Source: Amycolatopsis eburnea | GTDB lineage: Bacteria; Actinomycetota; Actinomycetes; Mycobacteriales; Pseudonocardiaceae | Direction of reading: 5' to 3' | DNA: 64,000 bases | Assembly: GCF_003937945.1 (NCBI RefSeq) | Contig: NZ_RSEC01000036.1 | Span: forward strand, 248,001-312,000 | In this document: piece by piece, positions 16,346-25,948 of the stretch | How positions within the stretch are numbered: the stretch's first letter is position 1 | How the letters are laid out: every line of letters starts with the position of its first letter | Notes under the pieces: model-generated | What the model was told of the DNA's origin: nothing | What the model saw: the letters and a program-made list of their open reading frames with translations, nothing else | The model's database searches: none | Position numbers and translations under genes: made by a program

Positions 16346-17599
16346 TTACTTCTTCAGAACGGCCTTGATGGACTCGTCGATGATCGACAGGCCCTGGGTC
16401 AGTTCGTCGTCGGTCAGGGTCAGCGGCGGCAGCAGCTTCATGACTTCGCCGTCGGGACCGGAGGTTTCCATCAGGAGGCCGCGCGCAAACGCTTCCGCGC
16501 AGACGCGGCCGGCCAGGTCGCCGTTCTGGAACTCGATGCCGCGCGCCAGGCCGCGGCCCTTGGCGAGCAGTTCGGCCTCGGGGTAGGCCTCGACGATGCC
16601 GGAGAACGCGGCGGCGATGCGCTCGCCCTTCGCCTTCGTCGACTTCTCGAGCTCGTCGTCGCTCCAGTAGACGTCGATCGCTTCCTTGGCCGTGACGAAC
16701 GCCGGGCTGATGCCGCGGAACGTGCCGTTGTGCTCGCCGGGCTCCCAGACGTCGAGCTCGGGCTTGATCAGCGTCAGCGCCATCGGGATGCCGTAGCCGC
16801 CGATGGACTTCGAGAGGCAGACGATGTCCGGCTTGATCCCGGCGTCCTCGAAGCTGAAGAACGGGCCGGTGCGGCCGCAGCCCATCTGGACGTCGTCGAG
16901 GATCAGCAGGATGTTGTGGCGCTTGCAGAGTTCGTCGAGGCCCTTCAGCCACTCCAGGCGCGCGGCGTTGATGCCGCCTTCGCCCTGCACGCCTTCGACG
17001 ATCACCGCGGCCGGCTCGTTGAGCCCGCTGCCGGAGTCTTCGAGGAGCTTCTCGAAGTAGAGGAAGTCCGGCATCGCGCCGTCGAAGTACTTGTCGTACG
17101 GCATCGGGGTGGCGTGCACCAGCGGGACGCCGGCGCCGCCGCGCTTCATCGAGTTCCCGGTGACCGACAACGCGCCCAGCGTCATGCCGTGGAAGGCGTT
17201 GGTGAAGTTGATGACCGCTTCCTTGCCGGTCACCTTGCGCGCCAGCTTCAGCGCCGCCTCGACGGCGTTGGCGCCACCCGGACCCGGGAACACGACCTTG
17301 TAGTTCAGGTCGCGCGGGTCGAGGATCTTGTCGCGGAAGGTCTGCAGGAAGTCCCGCTTGGCGACGGTGAACATGTCCAGCGCGTGCGTGACGCCGTCGC
17401 GCTGGATGTAGTCGATGAGGGCCTGCTTCAGCTTCGGGTTGTTGTGCCCGTAGTTCAGCGCGCCGGCGCCGGCGAAGAAGTCCAGGTAGGCCTTGCCGCT
17501 CTCGTCGTAGAGGTGGCTGCCCTGCGCGCGGTCGAACACGACCGGCCAGCCGCGGCTGTAGCTGCGTACTTCGGATTCGAGCTCTTCGAAGATGCTCAT
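16346..17599 (-). CDS. ectB: Diaminobutyrate-2-oxoglutarate transaminase EctB
   Basis: A 417-residue class III aminotransferase forming L-2,4-diaminobutyrate from aspartate semialdehyde and glutamate. Family features are [60 protein letters not shown] and the PLP lysine in [10 protein letters not shown]. Full length. The ATG at 17599 has GGAGAAAAG upstream. Second gene of the ect operon, 15 bp after ectA. Confidence 0.96.
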   Translation of the reverse strand: MSIFEELESEVRSYSRGWPVVFDRAQGSHLYDESGKAYLDFFAGAGALNYGHNNPKLKQALIDYIQRDGVTHALDMFTVAKRDFLQTFRDKILDPRDLNYKVVFPGPGGANAVEAALKLARKVTGKEAVINFTNAFHGMTLGALSVTGNSMKRGGAGVPLVHATPMPYDKYFDGAMPDFLYFEKLLEDSGSGLNEPAAVIVEGVQGEGGINAARLEWLKGLDELCKRHNILLILDDVQMGCGRTGPFFSFEDAGIKPDIVCLSKSIGGYGIPMALTLIKPELDVWEPGEHNGTFRGISPAFVTAKEAIDVYWSDDELEKSTKAKGERIAAAFSGIVEAYPEAELLAKGRGLARGIEFQNGDLAGRVCAEAFARGLLMETSGPDGEVMKLLPPLTLTDDELTQGLSIIDESIKAVLKK

Positions 17600-17614
17600 G
17601 GTGTTTCTTTTCTC

Positions 17615-18124
17615 CTACTCGCCCGGATCTTTGCGTGGCGTGAGCGGACCGATGCGGTAAAGCTCTTCGGCCAGGTGCCCGGCTTCGGGGAAATCTTCCC
17701 CGGCGAACAGCACACTGGTTTCCATCGCTGCGTTCCACCGCTTCGCGAACGACGCGAAGAGCCGGGTGGACGCCTCGTTGTCCGGGGTGATGGTGGTCTC
17801 GAGGTAACGCACCCCGTCGGCGACGAGTCTCGTGTAGAGCGCGTCGAGCAGGGCCCCGGCCAGGCCCTTTCCGCGCTGCGACGCGTCGACCGCCACCTGC
17901 CAGACGAGCGCTGCTTCGGGCTCGTCCGGCCTGCGGTAGGCGATGACGAATCCGACCGCCTTGCCGTCCTCACGCGCGACCACCGAAGACCCGGCGAAAT
18001 CGCGGCACCACAGCATGTATGCGTACGGCGAGTTGAGATCGAGCTTGGCGGAATCGCGCGCGATTCTCCACAGCTCCGCGCCGTCCGCCTTGGTCGGGGA
18101 TTCGATCAAGTGCGTTACGGACAT
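17615..18124 (-). CDS. ectA: L-2,4-diaminobutyrate acetyltransferase EctA
   Basis: A 169-residue GNAT enzyme that acetylates diaminobutyrate in the ectoine pathway. Signatures are LDLNSPYAYMLWCRDFAGSS, WQVAVDASQRGKGLAGALLD (acetyl-CoA loop) and TITPDNEASTRLF. The ATG at 18124 gives the canonical MSVTHLIESPTKAD start; the frame remains open upstream but that part is not EctA-like. There is no strong ribosome site. TACGTT 8 nt before the ATG could be the -10 of a nearly leaderless transcript. First gene of ectABCD. Confidence 0.95.
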   Translation of the reverse strand: MSVTHLIESPTKADGAELWRIARDSAKLDLNSPYAYMLWCRDFAGSSVVAREDGKAVGFVIAYRRPDEPEAALVWQVAVDASQRGKGLAGALLDALYTRLVADGVRYLETTITPDNEASTRLFASFAKRWNAAMETSVLFAGEDFPEAGHLAEELYRIGPLTPRKDPGE

Positions 18125-18224
18125 ACTCAGGAAACGTAACAGAGAATTTTCCGCCCGCCAGCGACGCGGCTCACGACCCCCGTCATGACCTGCGGCGACG
18201 CGGGGTACCCGGTGAGGAGTCCCA

Positions 18225-18386
18225 CAAACATGTTTGAAGTGGACGGTGCTTGGGCACACGCGCGCCCGGGTCGCTCGCGCGTGGCTCGCGGCCTATGCGC
18301 ACGATGAACCCAAACGGGGTTGATCGCAAGGCGACGGGCCGATCACGCTCCGGCCCGAGGCGTAGCTTTCACGTGAAAGCTACGCC
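18225..18386. repeat. Palindromes between ectA and the patatin gene
   Basis: The gap 18125-18379 has no gene. It holds a perfect 12-bp palindrome CAAACATGTTTG (18225-18236), about 100 bp upstream of ectA and a possible operator. It also holds a perfect 28-bp palindrome (18359-18386) centred on TTTCACGTGAAA that contains the stop codon of the patatin gene and could form its terminator. Confidence 0.7.
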
Positions 18387-21328
18387 TTCGCGCGCTTGCG
18401 GTTGCGGACGCCGCGCGCGATCGCGCTCACCGGCATCACCACCGCGGGCAGGACCAGCAGGCCCGACACCGCCAGCCACCACACCGCGCCGTCGCCGCGG
18501 CGCCAGCCGGCGACGACCGAGCCGAGCCAGCCGAAGAACGGCTGGGCCAGCGGTGGCAGGAACGCGGCCAGCAGCAGCGCCGCCACCACGAGCACGCCGA
18601 GCGCGGCGAACAGCTTGCGCGCGAAGTGACCCATCGTGAGCAGCGCCGTCGCCAGGTAGACGACCGCGCCCGCGAGCACCGGGAGGCCGATCCACTGCAG
18701 CACCGCGCCGCCGTTGCCGCCGAGCACCAGGCCCGCCAGCAGCGCGAGGACGCCGGCGGCGAGCGAGCCGGCGGTGCCGAGCCGCGACGCGCCTTGCGAG
18801 ACCTTCGCCGTGCTCCTGGCGACCGTGCGCAGGATGCCCGCGACCGTCCGCGGCCAGCCGCCCGGCAGGCGGAACGCGACCGTCCCGGCGTTCACCGTCG
18901 CCGCGCCGAGCGAGACCAGCGTGCGGGTCAGCCGCGCGGTGCCCTGCTCGCCGGCGAGCCGCTCCGCCGAGACGCGGCAGGCCTGGAACCGCGCCTGCGC
19001 GCCACCGACGTCGGCCGGCGGGCGTTCCTTCGCCAGGGCCTCCCCGATGTCCCGGCGGTCGTCGGCGTCGTGGCGCGAGGTGAGCGTGACGACCGGCAGT
19101 TCCTCCGCCGCGATCTCGGCCTGCCGCGCCCTGGCCAGCACCATCGCCGTGACCGGCAGGCCGACCGGCCGTTCGGTGCCGAACTCGACCGGCTTCAGGT
19201 CGGCGTCGAGCCCGAGGAACGCCAGCTCGGCGGTCAGCTGGTCGCGCAGCTGCGCCGCCTCGGCCGGGGTGCAGCGGTCCCGCTCGTCCGGCGGGCGCCA
19301 GTCCGAGCCGAACGCGGCGATCAGCTCGTCGCGGAACCGGTCCCGCCCGAGGACGTCCCGCAGCGTTTCGAGGCGGACCGGGTCGAGCAGGCACTGGACC
19401 AGCCAGCCGGCGCCGTCGACGCGGCCCCACATCCAGTCGCTGGCGCGCCACGACGCCTTGTAGAACGCGCCGAAGTAGTTCGCCTGCAGCCCGGTCAGCT
19501 TGTCCTCGGCCCGGCTGCGCGTCATGTCCAGCAACGTCCGCGAATCGGCGCTGACCTGCACCAGGTCGACCCGCTGATCGACCGACGGCGCCTGCGCGAG
19601 CAGCCCGCGCGTCGCCACGTGCAGCGCCACGAGCCGGGCCTGGACCACGTCGTCGACCGCGTCCGGTGCCAGCGCGAGCCAGTCCAGCAGCGTGGTCACC
19701 GTGCCGGCTTCGTCCCCGGCGGCGGCCAGCGCCCGCAACGTCGGCGCGGCCGCGCGCAGGCCCGCGACCACCTTCGGCCACGCCTCGGCGACGGCGGCCG
19801 AGCGGCCCAGCCCGGCCCACTCCTCGGCCAGCTCGCGGATCCACACCTCGAGGGTGCTGCTCGCGCCGGGCTCGGCGTGCGCGGCCACCCACTGCCCGAG
19901 CCGCACCCCGCGCGACGCCGTCGAGCGCGCGGCGTGCAGCTGGGCGCGAGCGTCGTTCAGCGCCCGCACGGCGGCGGCGTCCGGCCGGAGCCGGAACCCG
20001 GCGTTGACCAGCTGCAGCCCGGTCGCGACGGCGTCGTCGAGCGCGGTCGTCCGGTACCCGACCAGGTCGGCGACCGCGAGGCTCCCGGCCGGCGGCCCGG
20101 CCGGAACGCCGCTGCTCAGCCCGGCGACGGCGATCGTGCGCAGCTGCCGCGACATCCCGGACGCCCACTCGCGGTCCGGGGTGTCCGCTTCGGACAGCGC
20201 GTACCGCCGCGCGGCGACCCGGACCAGCTCCGCGGCGTCCTCGGCGGTCCGCCGCTCGAGGTACGCGGTGGCGATCCGCTGGTCGACCAGGCTCTCGGGC
20301 CCGCCACGCAACCCCAGTGCGGCCAGGGAAACCCGGGTGTCCCTGGCGCGCAGCACGGCGTCGTTGTGGCGGGTCAGCTCGTCCAGCTCGGCGCTGATCG
20401 ACTGGCTCATCACGGTGTTGACGACCTTGGCCATCGCGTTCGACAGCAGCGGCGGGTCCGCCGGGTCGCACTCGACGGCTTCGACGACCTTCTCGCCGGT
20501 CGGCACGACGTAGAGCAGCAGCCGCCGGACGTCCGCGTGCGACGGGCGTTCGAAGATCTCGCGCAGCGCCGGCCGCAACGGCTTGTTCAGCAGCACCCCG
20601 CCGTCGGTCAGCCAGTGCGAGCGGGTCAGCTCGGTGTAGGCCGTCATGTCGGGGTGCAGCCGGTCGGTGCCGCCGGTGCCGATCGGCATCCGGGACAGCT
20701 CGAACGCGCCCGGGAACGACGCGGTGGAGCGGGCCGCCAGCGCGAGCGGCGCCTCCACGCCGTTCGTCCACAGTGGACCGCAGAACCGGAACAGCATCCG
20801 GTGTTCGGTGTCCCGCACCAGGTTCCCGAGCGCGTCGTCGAACCGGGTGGTCTCGCCGTCGATCATCGTGCCGGTGAGCAACACGGTGACGTCCGGTTCC
20901 TCGACGGGCCGCGCGCCCTTCGCGGTGATCTCGCACAACACCTTTTCGAGGTCGCCGAGCAGCACGCGGTCCCCGTCGAGCACCGACCGCGGTGCCTGCT
21001 CGCGCGCGTCCCGGATCAGGTTCTCCAGCGACCCGGTGGTGATCCAGGTGTCGCGCAGCACCTCCGGCGAGGAGCCGAAGGCTTCCGCGAGCCCCAGGCA
21101 GGCGGCGTTGATCCCGCCGGCGCTGGTCCCGGTCAGGACGTCGAGCGAAACGGTGGCGCGCAGGACGTCGAGCAGCTTGCGGTAGCGCCCCGGCTCGGCG
21201 GTCCCGTGCGATTCCCGCAGCAGCCGCGACGTCTCGGTGGCGACGCCGCCCATCCAGATCGCGAGGCTGGCGCCCCCGACCATGGTCACCGCCAGCCGGA
21301 TCTCCTGCGGCCAAGGTTCGGCAGTCAT
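18380..21328 (-). CDS. Patatin-like phospholipase with DUF3376 region
   Basis: A 982-residue protein. The N-terminal patatin domain has the nucleophile elbow GTSAGG (Ser about 69), the VGGASLAIWMGGVA oxyanion region, and the catalytic Asp in HWLTDGGVLLN. The long middle section fits the DUF3376 patatin-related family known from actinomycetes. Three or four hydrophobic segments near the C-terminus (for example VLALLAGLVLGG, FGWLGSVVAGW, SGLLVLPAVVMPV) suggest membrane anchoring. A lipid acyl hydrolase role is expected but the substrate is unknown. The ATG at 21328 has GGGGGAG upstream. The stop lies inside a 28-bp palindrome. Confidence 0.85.
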   Translation of the reverse strand: MTAEPWPQEIRLAVTMVGGASLAIWMGGVATETSRLLRESHGTAEPGRYRKLLDVLRATVSLDVLTGTSAGGINAACLGLAEAFGSSPEVLRDTWITTGSLENLIRDAREQAPRSVLDGDRVLLGDLEKVLCEITAKGARPVEEPDVTVLLTGTMIDGETTRFDDALGNLVRDTEHRMLFRFCGPLWTNGVEAPLALAARSTASFPGAFELSRMPIGTGGTDRLHPDMTAYTELTRSHWLTDGGVLLNKPLRPALREIFERPSHADVRRLLLYVVPTGEKVVEAVECDPADPPLLSNAMAKVVNTVMSQSISAELDELTRHNDAVLRARDTRVSLAALGLRGGPESLVDQRIATAYLERRTAEDAAELVRVAARRYALSEADTPDREWASGMSRQLRTIAVAGLSSGVPAGPPAGSLAVADLVGYRTTALDDAVATGLQLVNAGFRLRPDAAAVRALNDARAQLHAARSTASRGVRLGQWVAAHAEPGASSTLEVWIRELAEEWAGLGRSAAVAEAWPKVVAGLRAAAPTLRALAAAGDEAGTVTTLLDWLALAPDAVDDVVQARLVALHVATRGLLAQAPSVDQRVDLVQVSADSRTLLDMTRSRAEDKLTGLQANYFGAFYKASWRASDWMWGRVDGAGWLVQCLLDPVRLETLRDVLGRDRFRDELIAAFGSDWRPPDERDRCTPAEAAQLRDQLTAELAFLGLDADLKPVEFGTERPVGLPVTAMVLARARQAEIAAEELPVVTLTSRHDADDRRDIGEALAKERPPADVGGAQARFQACRVSAERLAGEQGTARLTRTLVSLGAATVNAGTVAFRLPGGWPRTVAGILRTVARSTAKVSQGASRLGTAGSLAAGVLALLAGLVLGGNGGAVLQWIGLPVLAGAVVYLATALLTMGHFARKLFAALGVLVVAALLLAAFLPPLAQPFFGWLGSVVAGWRRGDGAVWWLAVSGLLVLPAVVMPVSAIARGVRNRKRAKA

Positions 21329-21431
21329 GGGCTCCCCCGCCCGGTCGTAGTCGTGACGCACAGTAGAGGCGCAAGGTAAGCGCCGGGATACGTCCAGGTG
21401 TACGGCCGTTCGGGTGGACTTGCTCGCCCGC

Positions 21432-22418
21432 TCAGCCGCCCACGCCGACCACCACTTTCCCGAACTGCCCGTTCGCCTCGAGGTACCGGTGCGCCGCGCC
21501 GATGTCGGCGAGGTCGAAGACGCGGTCCACGCGCGGCCGGAAGGTCCCGGCCCGGACACCGGCGCGGACGAAGTGCCCGGCGCGGGCGAGCCGTCCGGGG
21601 TCCAGCGTGAGGTCGAAGGCGTTGAACAGCCGCATGGTGGGCACGAACCACAGCGGGAACGGCGTTTCCTTCGTGTCGAGCGCGCCGTAGACGACGAGCG
21701 TCCCGCCCTTCGCGGTGGCGGCGGCGAGCTTGCGCACGCCGTCCCCGGCGACGGCGTCGAAGACGAACTCCGCACCCCGCTGCCCGGTGATTTCGAGCGT
21801 GCGCCCGGTGATGTCCTCGTCGTCGGTGACGATCACGTGCGCGGCACCGGCGTCGAGGAGCCGCTGCTTCTTCGCCGCCGTGCGCGTCGCGGCGATGGGG
21901 ATCGCACCGATGTGGTTGACGACGTCGATGGTCGCCAGCCCCACGCTGCTGGAGGCGGCGGTGATCAGCACGTGGTCCCCGGGCCGGACGTTCCCTTCCT
22001 CGACGATCGCGCCGTACGCGGTGAGGAACGGCCCCCACAACGCGACGGTTTCGGTGGCGCCGAGCCCTTCGGGGCGGCGCAGGACGGCGGACGCCGGGAC
22101 GATGGCCGCCTCGCCGTAGACGCCGTAGTCCCGCATCGAGAAGCCCGCGACGGTGCTGACGGCGTCGCCGGCCGCGAACCCGGTGACCCCTTCGCCGACG
22201 GCCTCCACGATCCCGGACGCGGAGTACCCGAGCTTCGCGGGAAACGCGTCCGGGCGCTCGAAGTAGGTGCCGGAGCGGAACATCGCCTCGGCCCGGTTGA
22301 GCCCGATCGCCTCCACCCGCAGCCGCAGTTCCCCGGCTCCGGGGTCGCCGAGCTCGACGTCCACGAGCTCCAGCACTTCCGGCCCGCCTTCGACGGCGAA
22401 CCGCACTGTCTTCGTCAT
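21432..22418 (-). CDS. MDR-family zinc-independent quinone/alcohol oxidoreductase
   Basis: A 328-residue medium-chain dehydrogenase/reductase. It has the GroES-like N-terminal domain (VEAIGLNRAEAMFRSG, LGYSASGIVEAVGEGV) and a Rossmann NAD(P) domain (LITAASSSVGLATIDV). No zinc-ligand cysteines are evident, which points to a quinone oxidoreductase. AAAGGAA precedes the ATG at 22418. It is divergent from an HxlR regulator, which probably controls it. Confidence 0.85.
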   Translation of the reverse strand: MTKTVRFAVEGGPEVLELVDVELGDPGAGELRLRVEAIGLNRAEAMFRSGTYFERPDAFPAKLGYSASGIVEAVGEGVTGFAAGDAVSTVAGFSMRDYGVYGEAAIVPASAVLRRPEGLGATETVALWGPFLTAYGAIVEEGNVRPGDHVLITAASSSVGLATIDVVNHIGAIPIAATRTAAKKQRLLDAGAAHVIVTDDEDITGRTLEITGQRGAEFVFDAVAGDGVRKLAAATAKGGTLVVYGALDTKETPFPLWFVPTMRLFNAFDLTLDPGRLARAGHFVRAGVRAGTFRPRVDRVFDLADIGAAHRYLEANGQFGKVVVGVGG

Positions 22419-22490
22419 TCCAGGTTCCTTTCCGGTGCTTGCCGGAATCGATCGTGGACCGCCGGCGTTCCCGCTGGAAGACGGCACTTT

Positions 22491-22519
22491 CCTGGTACGA
22501 CGGCACACTCCTGTTACGA
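22491..22519. promoter_or_regulatory. Direct repeat in the MDR/HxlR divergent promoter region
   Basis: CCTGGTACGA (22491-22500) and CCTGTTACGA (22510-22519) are 9/10 identical and offset by 19 bp, roughly two helical turns, just before the HxlR start. This is a plausible HxlR binding site. Confidence 0.4.
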
Positions 22520-22533
22520 ATGAGGTCACAGCG

Positions 22534-22893
22534 GTGGACAACGGCGAAGTTCTTCCGGCGGAGATGTGTTCCCTGCGCGAGGTCCTGGACTTGGTGGGCG
22601 ACAAGTGGGCGATCCGCGTCCTGGTCCAGCTCGGCGACGGCGCCCGGCGCTTCAGCGAACTGGAGCGCGCGCTGGACGGCGTCTCCCGCCGGATGCTGTC
22701 GCTGACATTGCGCGGCTTGGAGCGCAACGGGCTGGTGACGCGGAAGGTGTACCCGGAGGTCCCACCGCGGGTGGAGTACACGATGACACCGCACGCGGCG
22801 GAGCTGGACGAGCCGCTGCACGCGTTGTCGGCGTGGGCGGCGAAGCACCGGGCCAAGGTCGCCGCGGCGCGGGAGGCCTACGACGTCGGCTAG
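22534..22893 (+). CDS. HxlR-family transcriptional regulator
   Basis: A 119-residue winged-helix protein with the HxlR pattern: EMCSLREVLDLVGDKWAIRVL, then RRFSELERALDGVSRRMLSLTLRGLERNGLV and YPEVPPRVEYTMT. Such proteins often sense quinones or electrophiles through a cysteine; here Cys12 (MCSL) is in the usual N-terminal position. The GTG at 22534 is the best start, though it lacks a clear ribosome site. Its stop overlaps that of the convergent DUF445 gene. Confidence 0.85.
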   Translation: MDNGEVLPAEMCSLREVLDLVGDKWAIRVLVQLGDGARRFSELERALDGVSRRMLSLTLRGLERNGLVTRKVYPEVPPRVEYTMTPHAAELDEPLHALSAWAAKHRAKVAAAREAYDVG

Positions 22894-24125
22894 GCCGCCA
22901 GGTGCTCCAGCACCAGGACCTGCGCCTCACCGACCGCGAAGCCCAGCACCGCGCCCGTCGCGATCAGGATCCACTCGTCCTGCTCGAACGCCGGCCGCAG
23001 CAGGCGCTCGAACTCCTTGGGGGACAGCTGCTTCATCTTCGAAACCAGCACGTTCCGGATGTCCATCGCGTCGGTCGCGTAGTCCTCGATGTAGCGCATC
23101 GTGTCCGGCAGCCGGGACATGATCTGCGACGCGATCGCCAGCTTCATGTCCTGGTACTTGCGGCTGCCCACCGCGAACACCAGCACCGGCTTCGCGACGC
23201 TCCCCAGCTCCCGGTCCAGCTGGCGCTGGATCAGCGCCAGCACGCGGTCCGACAGCGGGCCGTGCAGGATGGCCTCGATGACGTTGTGCGGGGTGATGAT
23301 CTCCTTCGCGATCAACGACCCGTAGGCCTCCGCGACCTCCGCGCGCCGCTTCAGGAACAGGCCTTGCCACTGGACGCCGAAGTACCGGCGGGGCTCGATC
23401 GGGTAGAAGATCATCCGCAGCGCCAGCCAGTCGGTGAACCAGCCGGTGAACAGGCCGAAGACCGGCATGATCGGCGGGAACTTGAACAGCACCCACGCCA
23501 CCATCTGGATGACGCCGATCGCGCCGCCGAAGACCAGGCCGGAGCGGGCGATGAACTTGAACTCCTTCGCGCCCGCCTCCTGGAAGATCCGGTTGAGCAG
23601 GCGCTTGTCCTTGACCAGGCTGGTGACCACCATGCCCTTGAGGTCGAACACGCTGTCCACATCGGACTTGATCAGGTCGAGCACCGCCGCGACCATCCGC
23701 GGCGACTCGTGCTGGACGCGCTCGATCACCAGCCGCTGCACGCGGACCGGGAGCGACTCCCACAGGCCCGGCTGGTAGTGGCCGGCCACCTCGCGGACGA
23801 TGTCCTCGACGCCGGCCAGCAGCGGTTTCTCGATCTCCTGGGCGATGCGGGACGCGTCCAGCCGCGCGACGACCTCGGCCGGCTTGATCAGCTGCTCGGT
23901 CATCGTGTCGCAGGCGATGCTCGCCATCCGCGCGGCGCGCTTGGGCACGATGCCCTGCCAGCCGAGGAACGGCTTGACGCCGATGAACTCGACCGGCTGG
24001 AACATCATCCGGATGGCGACGAGCTTGGTGCCGTAGCCGATCAGCGCGGCGACGACGGGGATCGAGACGTAGAGGGGCCAGTGCTGCGCGAAGTCGGCGA
24101 CGATGCCGGCGAGGAACGACCCCAT
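22890..24125 (-). CDS. DUF445 family membrane protein
   Basis: A 411-residue protein with an N-terminal membrane segment (PLYVSIPVVAALIGYGTKLVAIRMMF). The DUF445 pair of motifs is present: KLVAIRMMFQPVEFIG...WQGIVPKRAARMA, repeated later as DWLALRMIFYPIEPRR...WQGLFLKRRAEVA. A final hydrophobic stretch lies at the C-terminus. The duplicated module is typical of the family. Function unknown. It starts 4 bp after the DUF4393 gene, so the two are co-transcribed. Confidence 0.85.
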   Translation of the reverse strand: MGSFLAGIVADFAQHWPLYVSIPVVAALIGYGTKLVAIRMMFQPVEFIGVKPFLGWQGIVPKRAARMASIACDTMTEQLIKPAEVVARLDASRIAQEIEKPLLAGVEDIVREVAGHYQPGLWESLPVRVQRLVIERVQHESPRMVAAVLDLIKSDVDSVFDLKGMVVTSLVKDKRLLNRIFQEAGAKEFKFIARSGLVFGGAIGVIQMVAWVLFKFPPIMPVFGLFTGWFTDWLALRMIFYPIEPRRYFGVQWQGLFLKRRAEVAEAYGSLIAKEIITPHNVIEAILHGPLSDRVLALIQRQLDRELGSVAKPVLVFAVGSRKYQDMKLAIASQIMSRLPDTMRYIEDYATDAMDIRNVLVSKMKQLSPKEFERLLRPAFEQDEWILIATGAVLGFAVGEAQVLVLEHLAA

Positions 24126-24129
24126 CCGG

Positions 24130-24921
24130 TCAGCCGAGGCTCGGGTCGCAGGCTTGCCAGAACTGCGCGCCGAGGCGCGAGATGTGGATCGTCCGCCGGA
24201 CGTACTTCGCGCGCTTGACGTGCTTCTCCGCGTCGCGCACGGTCTCGTCGGTCAGCAGGATCTCGTACTGCGTCTCCAGCGACGGCACCTCTTCGTCGAG
24301 GTCGACCAGGCCCAGCCCGATCAGCCGCGTGACGTAGCCGGGGACCTGGTCGGGCAGCGACACCCCGGCCGCCTTGCCGACCGTCGAAGCGTTGCGCAGC
24401 GCGACCCGGCCCGTGCCGCCGATGCCGGTGCGCTCGACGACGTCGACCGCGGGGAACGGCGAGCCGTCCGACAGCGCGGAGAGGATGCGGGCCTCGTCCG
24501 GCGTCAGCTGGCGCAGGATGATCGCGTAGAAGTACTCGCGAGCGCGGTCGCGGCCGAAGCCGATGGAGTGGTTGAGCAGCTCGGCCATCGCGGCGCGCAG
24601 CGGCTCGTGCGCGTTGTCGCGCGCGGGCACGATCGTCACGGTGGCTTCGACGGTCCCGGGCACCGAGGGCCGGTTCATCGCCGAGGCCGCGGTCAGCGCC
24701 GCGTGGTACGGGTCGTCGACCTCGTCGAGCCGGCGGCGCAGCTCGGTCAGCAGCTGCCGTTCCACCTGCCGGACCCCGCGTTCGGCGGTCTCGACGCCGG
24801 GGAGCTTGCGCCCGAGCGCGAAGCCGGTGCGCGCGGCCCAGCCGGCCAGCTGGCCGGCGCGGCGGGCCAGGTCGGCCACCTCGTCGGCGGTGCCCCGGCC
24901 GTTCGGTCGCTCTGCGTTCAC
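24130..24921 (-). CDS. Abi-alpha (DUF4393) family protein
   Basis: A 263-residue protein. A helical N-terminal part (RQVERQLLTELRRRLDEVDD) is followed by the Abi-alpha/DUF4393 core: a helical region with PLRAAMAELLNHSIGFGRDRAR, LTPDEARILSAL, then YVTRLIGLGLVDLDEE and the C-terminal ISRLGAQFWQACDP. Family members were named from abortive phage infection genes, but most are uncharacterised. The GTG at 24921 has GGGGAG upstream. It forms an operon with the DUF445 membrane protein, which suggests a joint membrane-linked role. Confidence 0.75.
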   Translation of the reverse strand: MNAERPNGRGTADEVADLARRAGQLAGWAARTGFALGRKLPGVETAERGVRQVERQLLTELRRRLDEVDDPYHAALTAASAMNRPSVPGTVEATVTIVPARDNAHEPLRAAMAELLNHSIGFGRDRAREYFYAIILRQLTPDEARILSALSDGSPFPAVDVVERTGIGGTGRVALRNASTVGKAAGVSLPDQVPGYVTRLIGLGLVDLDEEVPSLETQYEILLTDETVRDAEKHVKRAKYVRRTIHISRLGAQFWQACDPSLG

Positions 24922-25055
24922 GAGCCCACTCCCCTCTGCGTACGCGGTGATGCTACCTGTGGGTAGGCCGAATGCCCCAATCCCTCGGGGGTCCGGGTGG
25001 CGGAGCCCCCGGCCCGGGGCGAAGCCCCGGCGCAACACGGTGTTTGGATGCCCAC

Positions 25056-25877
25056 ATGAGTCCGACGCGCTGGGGTCCGCCGATCGACGTCCTCCCGTAC
25101 TTCTCGAAGGAAGAGCAGGCGCTGATGACCTTGCTCGGCGCGTTGACCGAGGAGGACTGGACGCGGCCGACGATGTGCGCGGGCTGGACGGTCAAGGACG
25201 TCGCCGCCCACCTGCTGGGCGACAAGGTGGGCCGGTTGTCCCGAAGCCGCGACGGGCACACCTCGGAAGCCCCCCGTCCGGGTGAGTCCTTCCCCCGCTT
25301 CATCGACCGGATCAACGAGGAGTGGGTCGTCGCCTGCCGCCGGCTCTCGACCGACGTCCTGCTCACGATGATGTACGAGTTCATGGGCCAGACGACCGAG
25401 TACTGGGCGAAGCTGGACCTCGACGCCGTCGGCGACCCGGTGAGCTGGGCCGGCGACGAGCCCGCGCCGCGCTGGCTGGACGCGGCCCGGGACTACTCGG
25501 AGTTCTGGGTCCACCACGTGCAGCTGCGCGAAGCGCTGGAGCACACGCCGCTGGAGGCGGAGTACGCCGAGCCGATCGCCGACACGTTCGTCCGGGCGCT
25601 GCCGCACACCCTGCGTGACGTCGAAGCGCGCGTCGGGAAGCAGGTCGGCTACACCGTCACCGGCGCCGGAAAGTGGTACGCCCGCCGCGAGCGCGACGGC
25701 TGGGTCCTGGACCGCGGCGCGCCGCCGTCGCGCACCCCGCTGGCCACGGTGACGACGGACCTGGACACGTTCTGGCGGCTCTGCACCCGCAACGCCGCCG
25801 ACGTCTCCCGCGTCCGCACCACCGGCGACGAAAACGTTTGCGAGGTAATGCTGACCATGACCTCAATCATCGCCTAA
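25056..25877 (+). CDS. Maleylpyruvate isomerase family mycothiol-dependent enzyme
   Basis: A 273-residue protein with the DinB-like four-helix N-terminal domain of mycothiol-dependent enzymes. TMCAGWTVKDVAAHLLGDK carries a metal-ligand histidine, and EFWVHHVQLREALEH carries the second His pair. The C-terminal domain resembles the SCP2-like MDMPI_C region. The substrate is unknown. The ATG at 25056 lies 6 nt after TTGGAT without a ribosome site, so it may be leaderless. Confidence 0.75.
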   Translation: MSPTRWGPPIDVLPYFSKEEQALMTLLGALTEEDWTRPTMCAGWTVKDVAAHLLGDKVGRLSRSRDGHTSEAPRPGESFPRFIDRINEEWVVACRRLSTDVLLTMMYEFMGQTTEYWAKLDLDAVGDPVSWAGDEPAPRWLDAARDYSEFWVHHVQLREALEHTPLEAEYAEPIADTFVRALPHTLRDVEARVGKQVGYTVTGAGKWYARRERDGWVLDRGAPPSRTPLATVTTDLDTFWRLCTRNAADVSRVRTTGDENVCEVMLTMTSIIA

Positions 25878-25881
25878 CCGC

Positions 25882-25943
25882 CACTTTCTCTAGGAAAGTG
25901 TTGTGGAGGAGAGACCTCCGGATCACTTTCCCTACGAAAGTGA
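25882..25943. repeat. Pair of CACTTTC-N5-GAAAGTG palindromes
   Basis: CACTTTC/GAAAGTG dyads at 25882-25900 and 25923-25943 lie between convergent genes. The same family appears as one long hairpin at 36119-36160. They may act as a bidirectional terminator. Confidence 0.7.
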
Positions 25944-25948
25944 CGCGG

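Noticed and set aside
11856..18124. Secondary-metabolite cluster controlled by the SARP
   Set aside because: Only the ectoine operon lies nearby; no PKS, NRPS, terpene or RiPP genes are seen in the window.
18110..18124. GlnR box upstream of ectA
   Set aside because: GTAAC and GAAAC motifs are present but not with the spacing of known GlnR boxes.
18626..21379. 917-residue plus-strand ORF opposite the patatin gene
   Set aside because: High-GC shadow ORF; the minus strand encodes a recognisable patatin-like protein with intact catalytic motifs.
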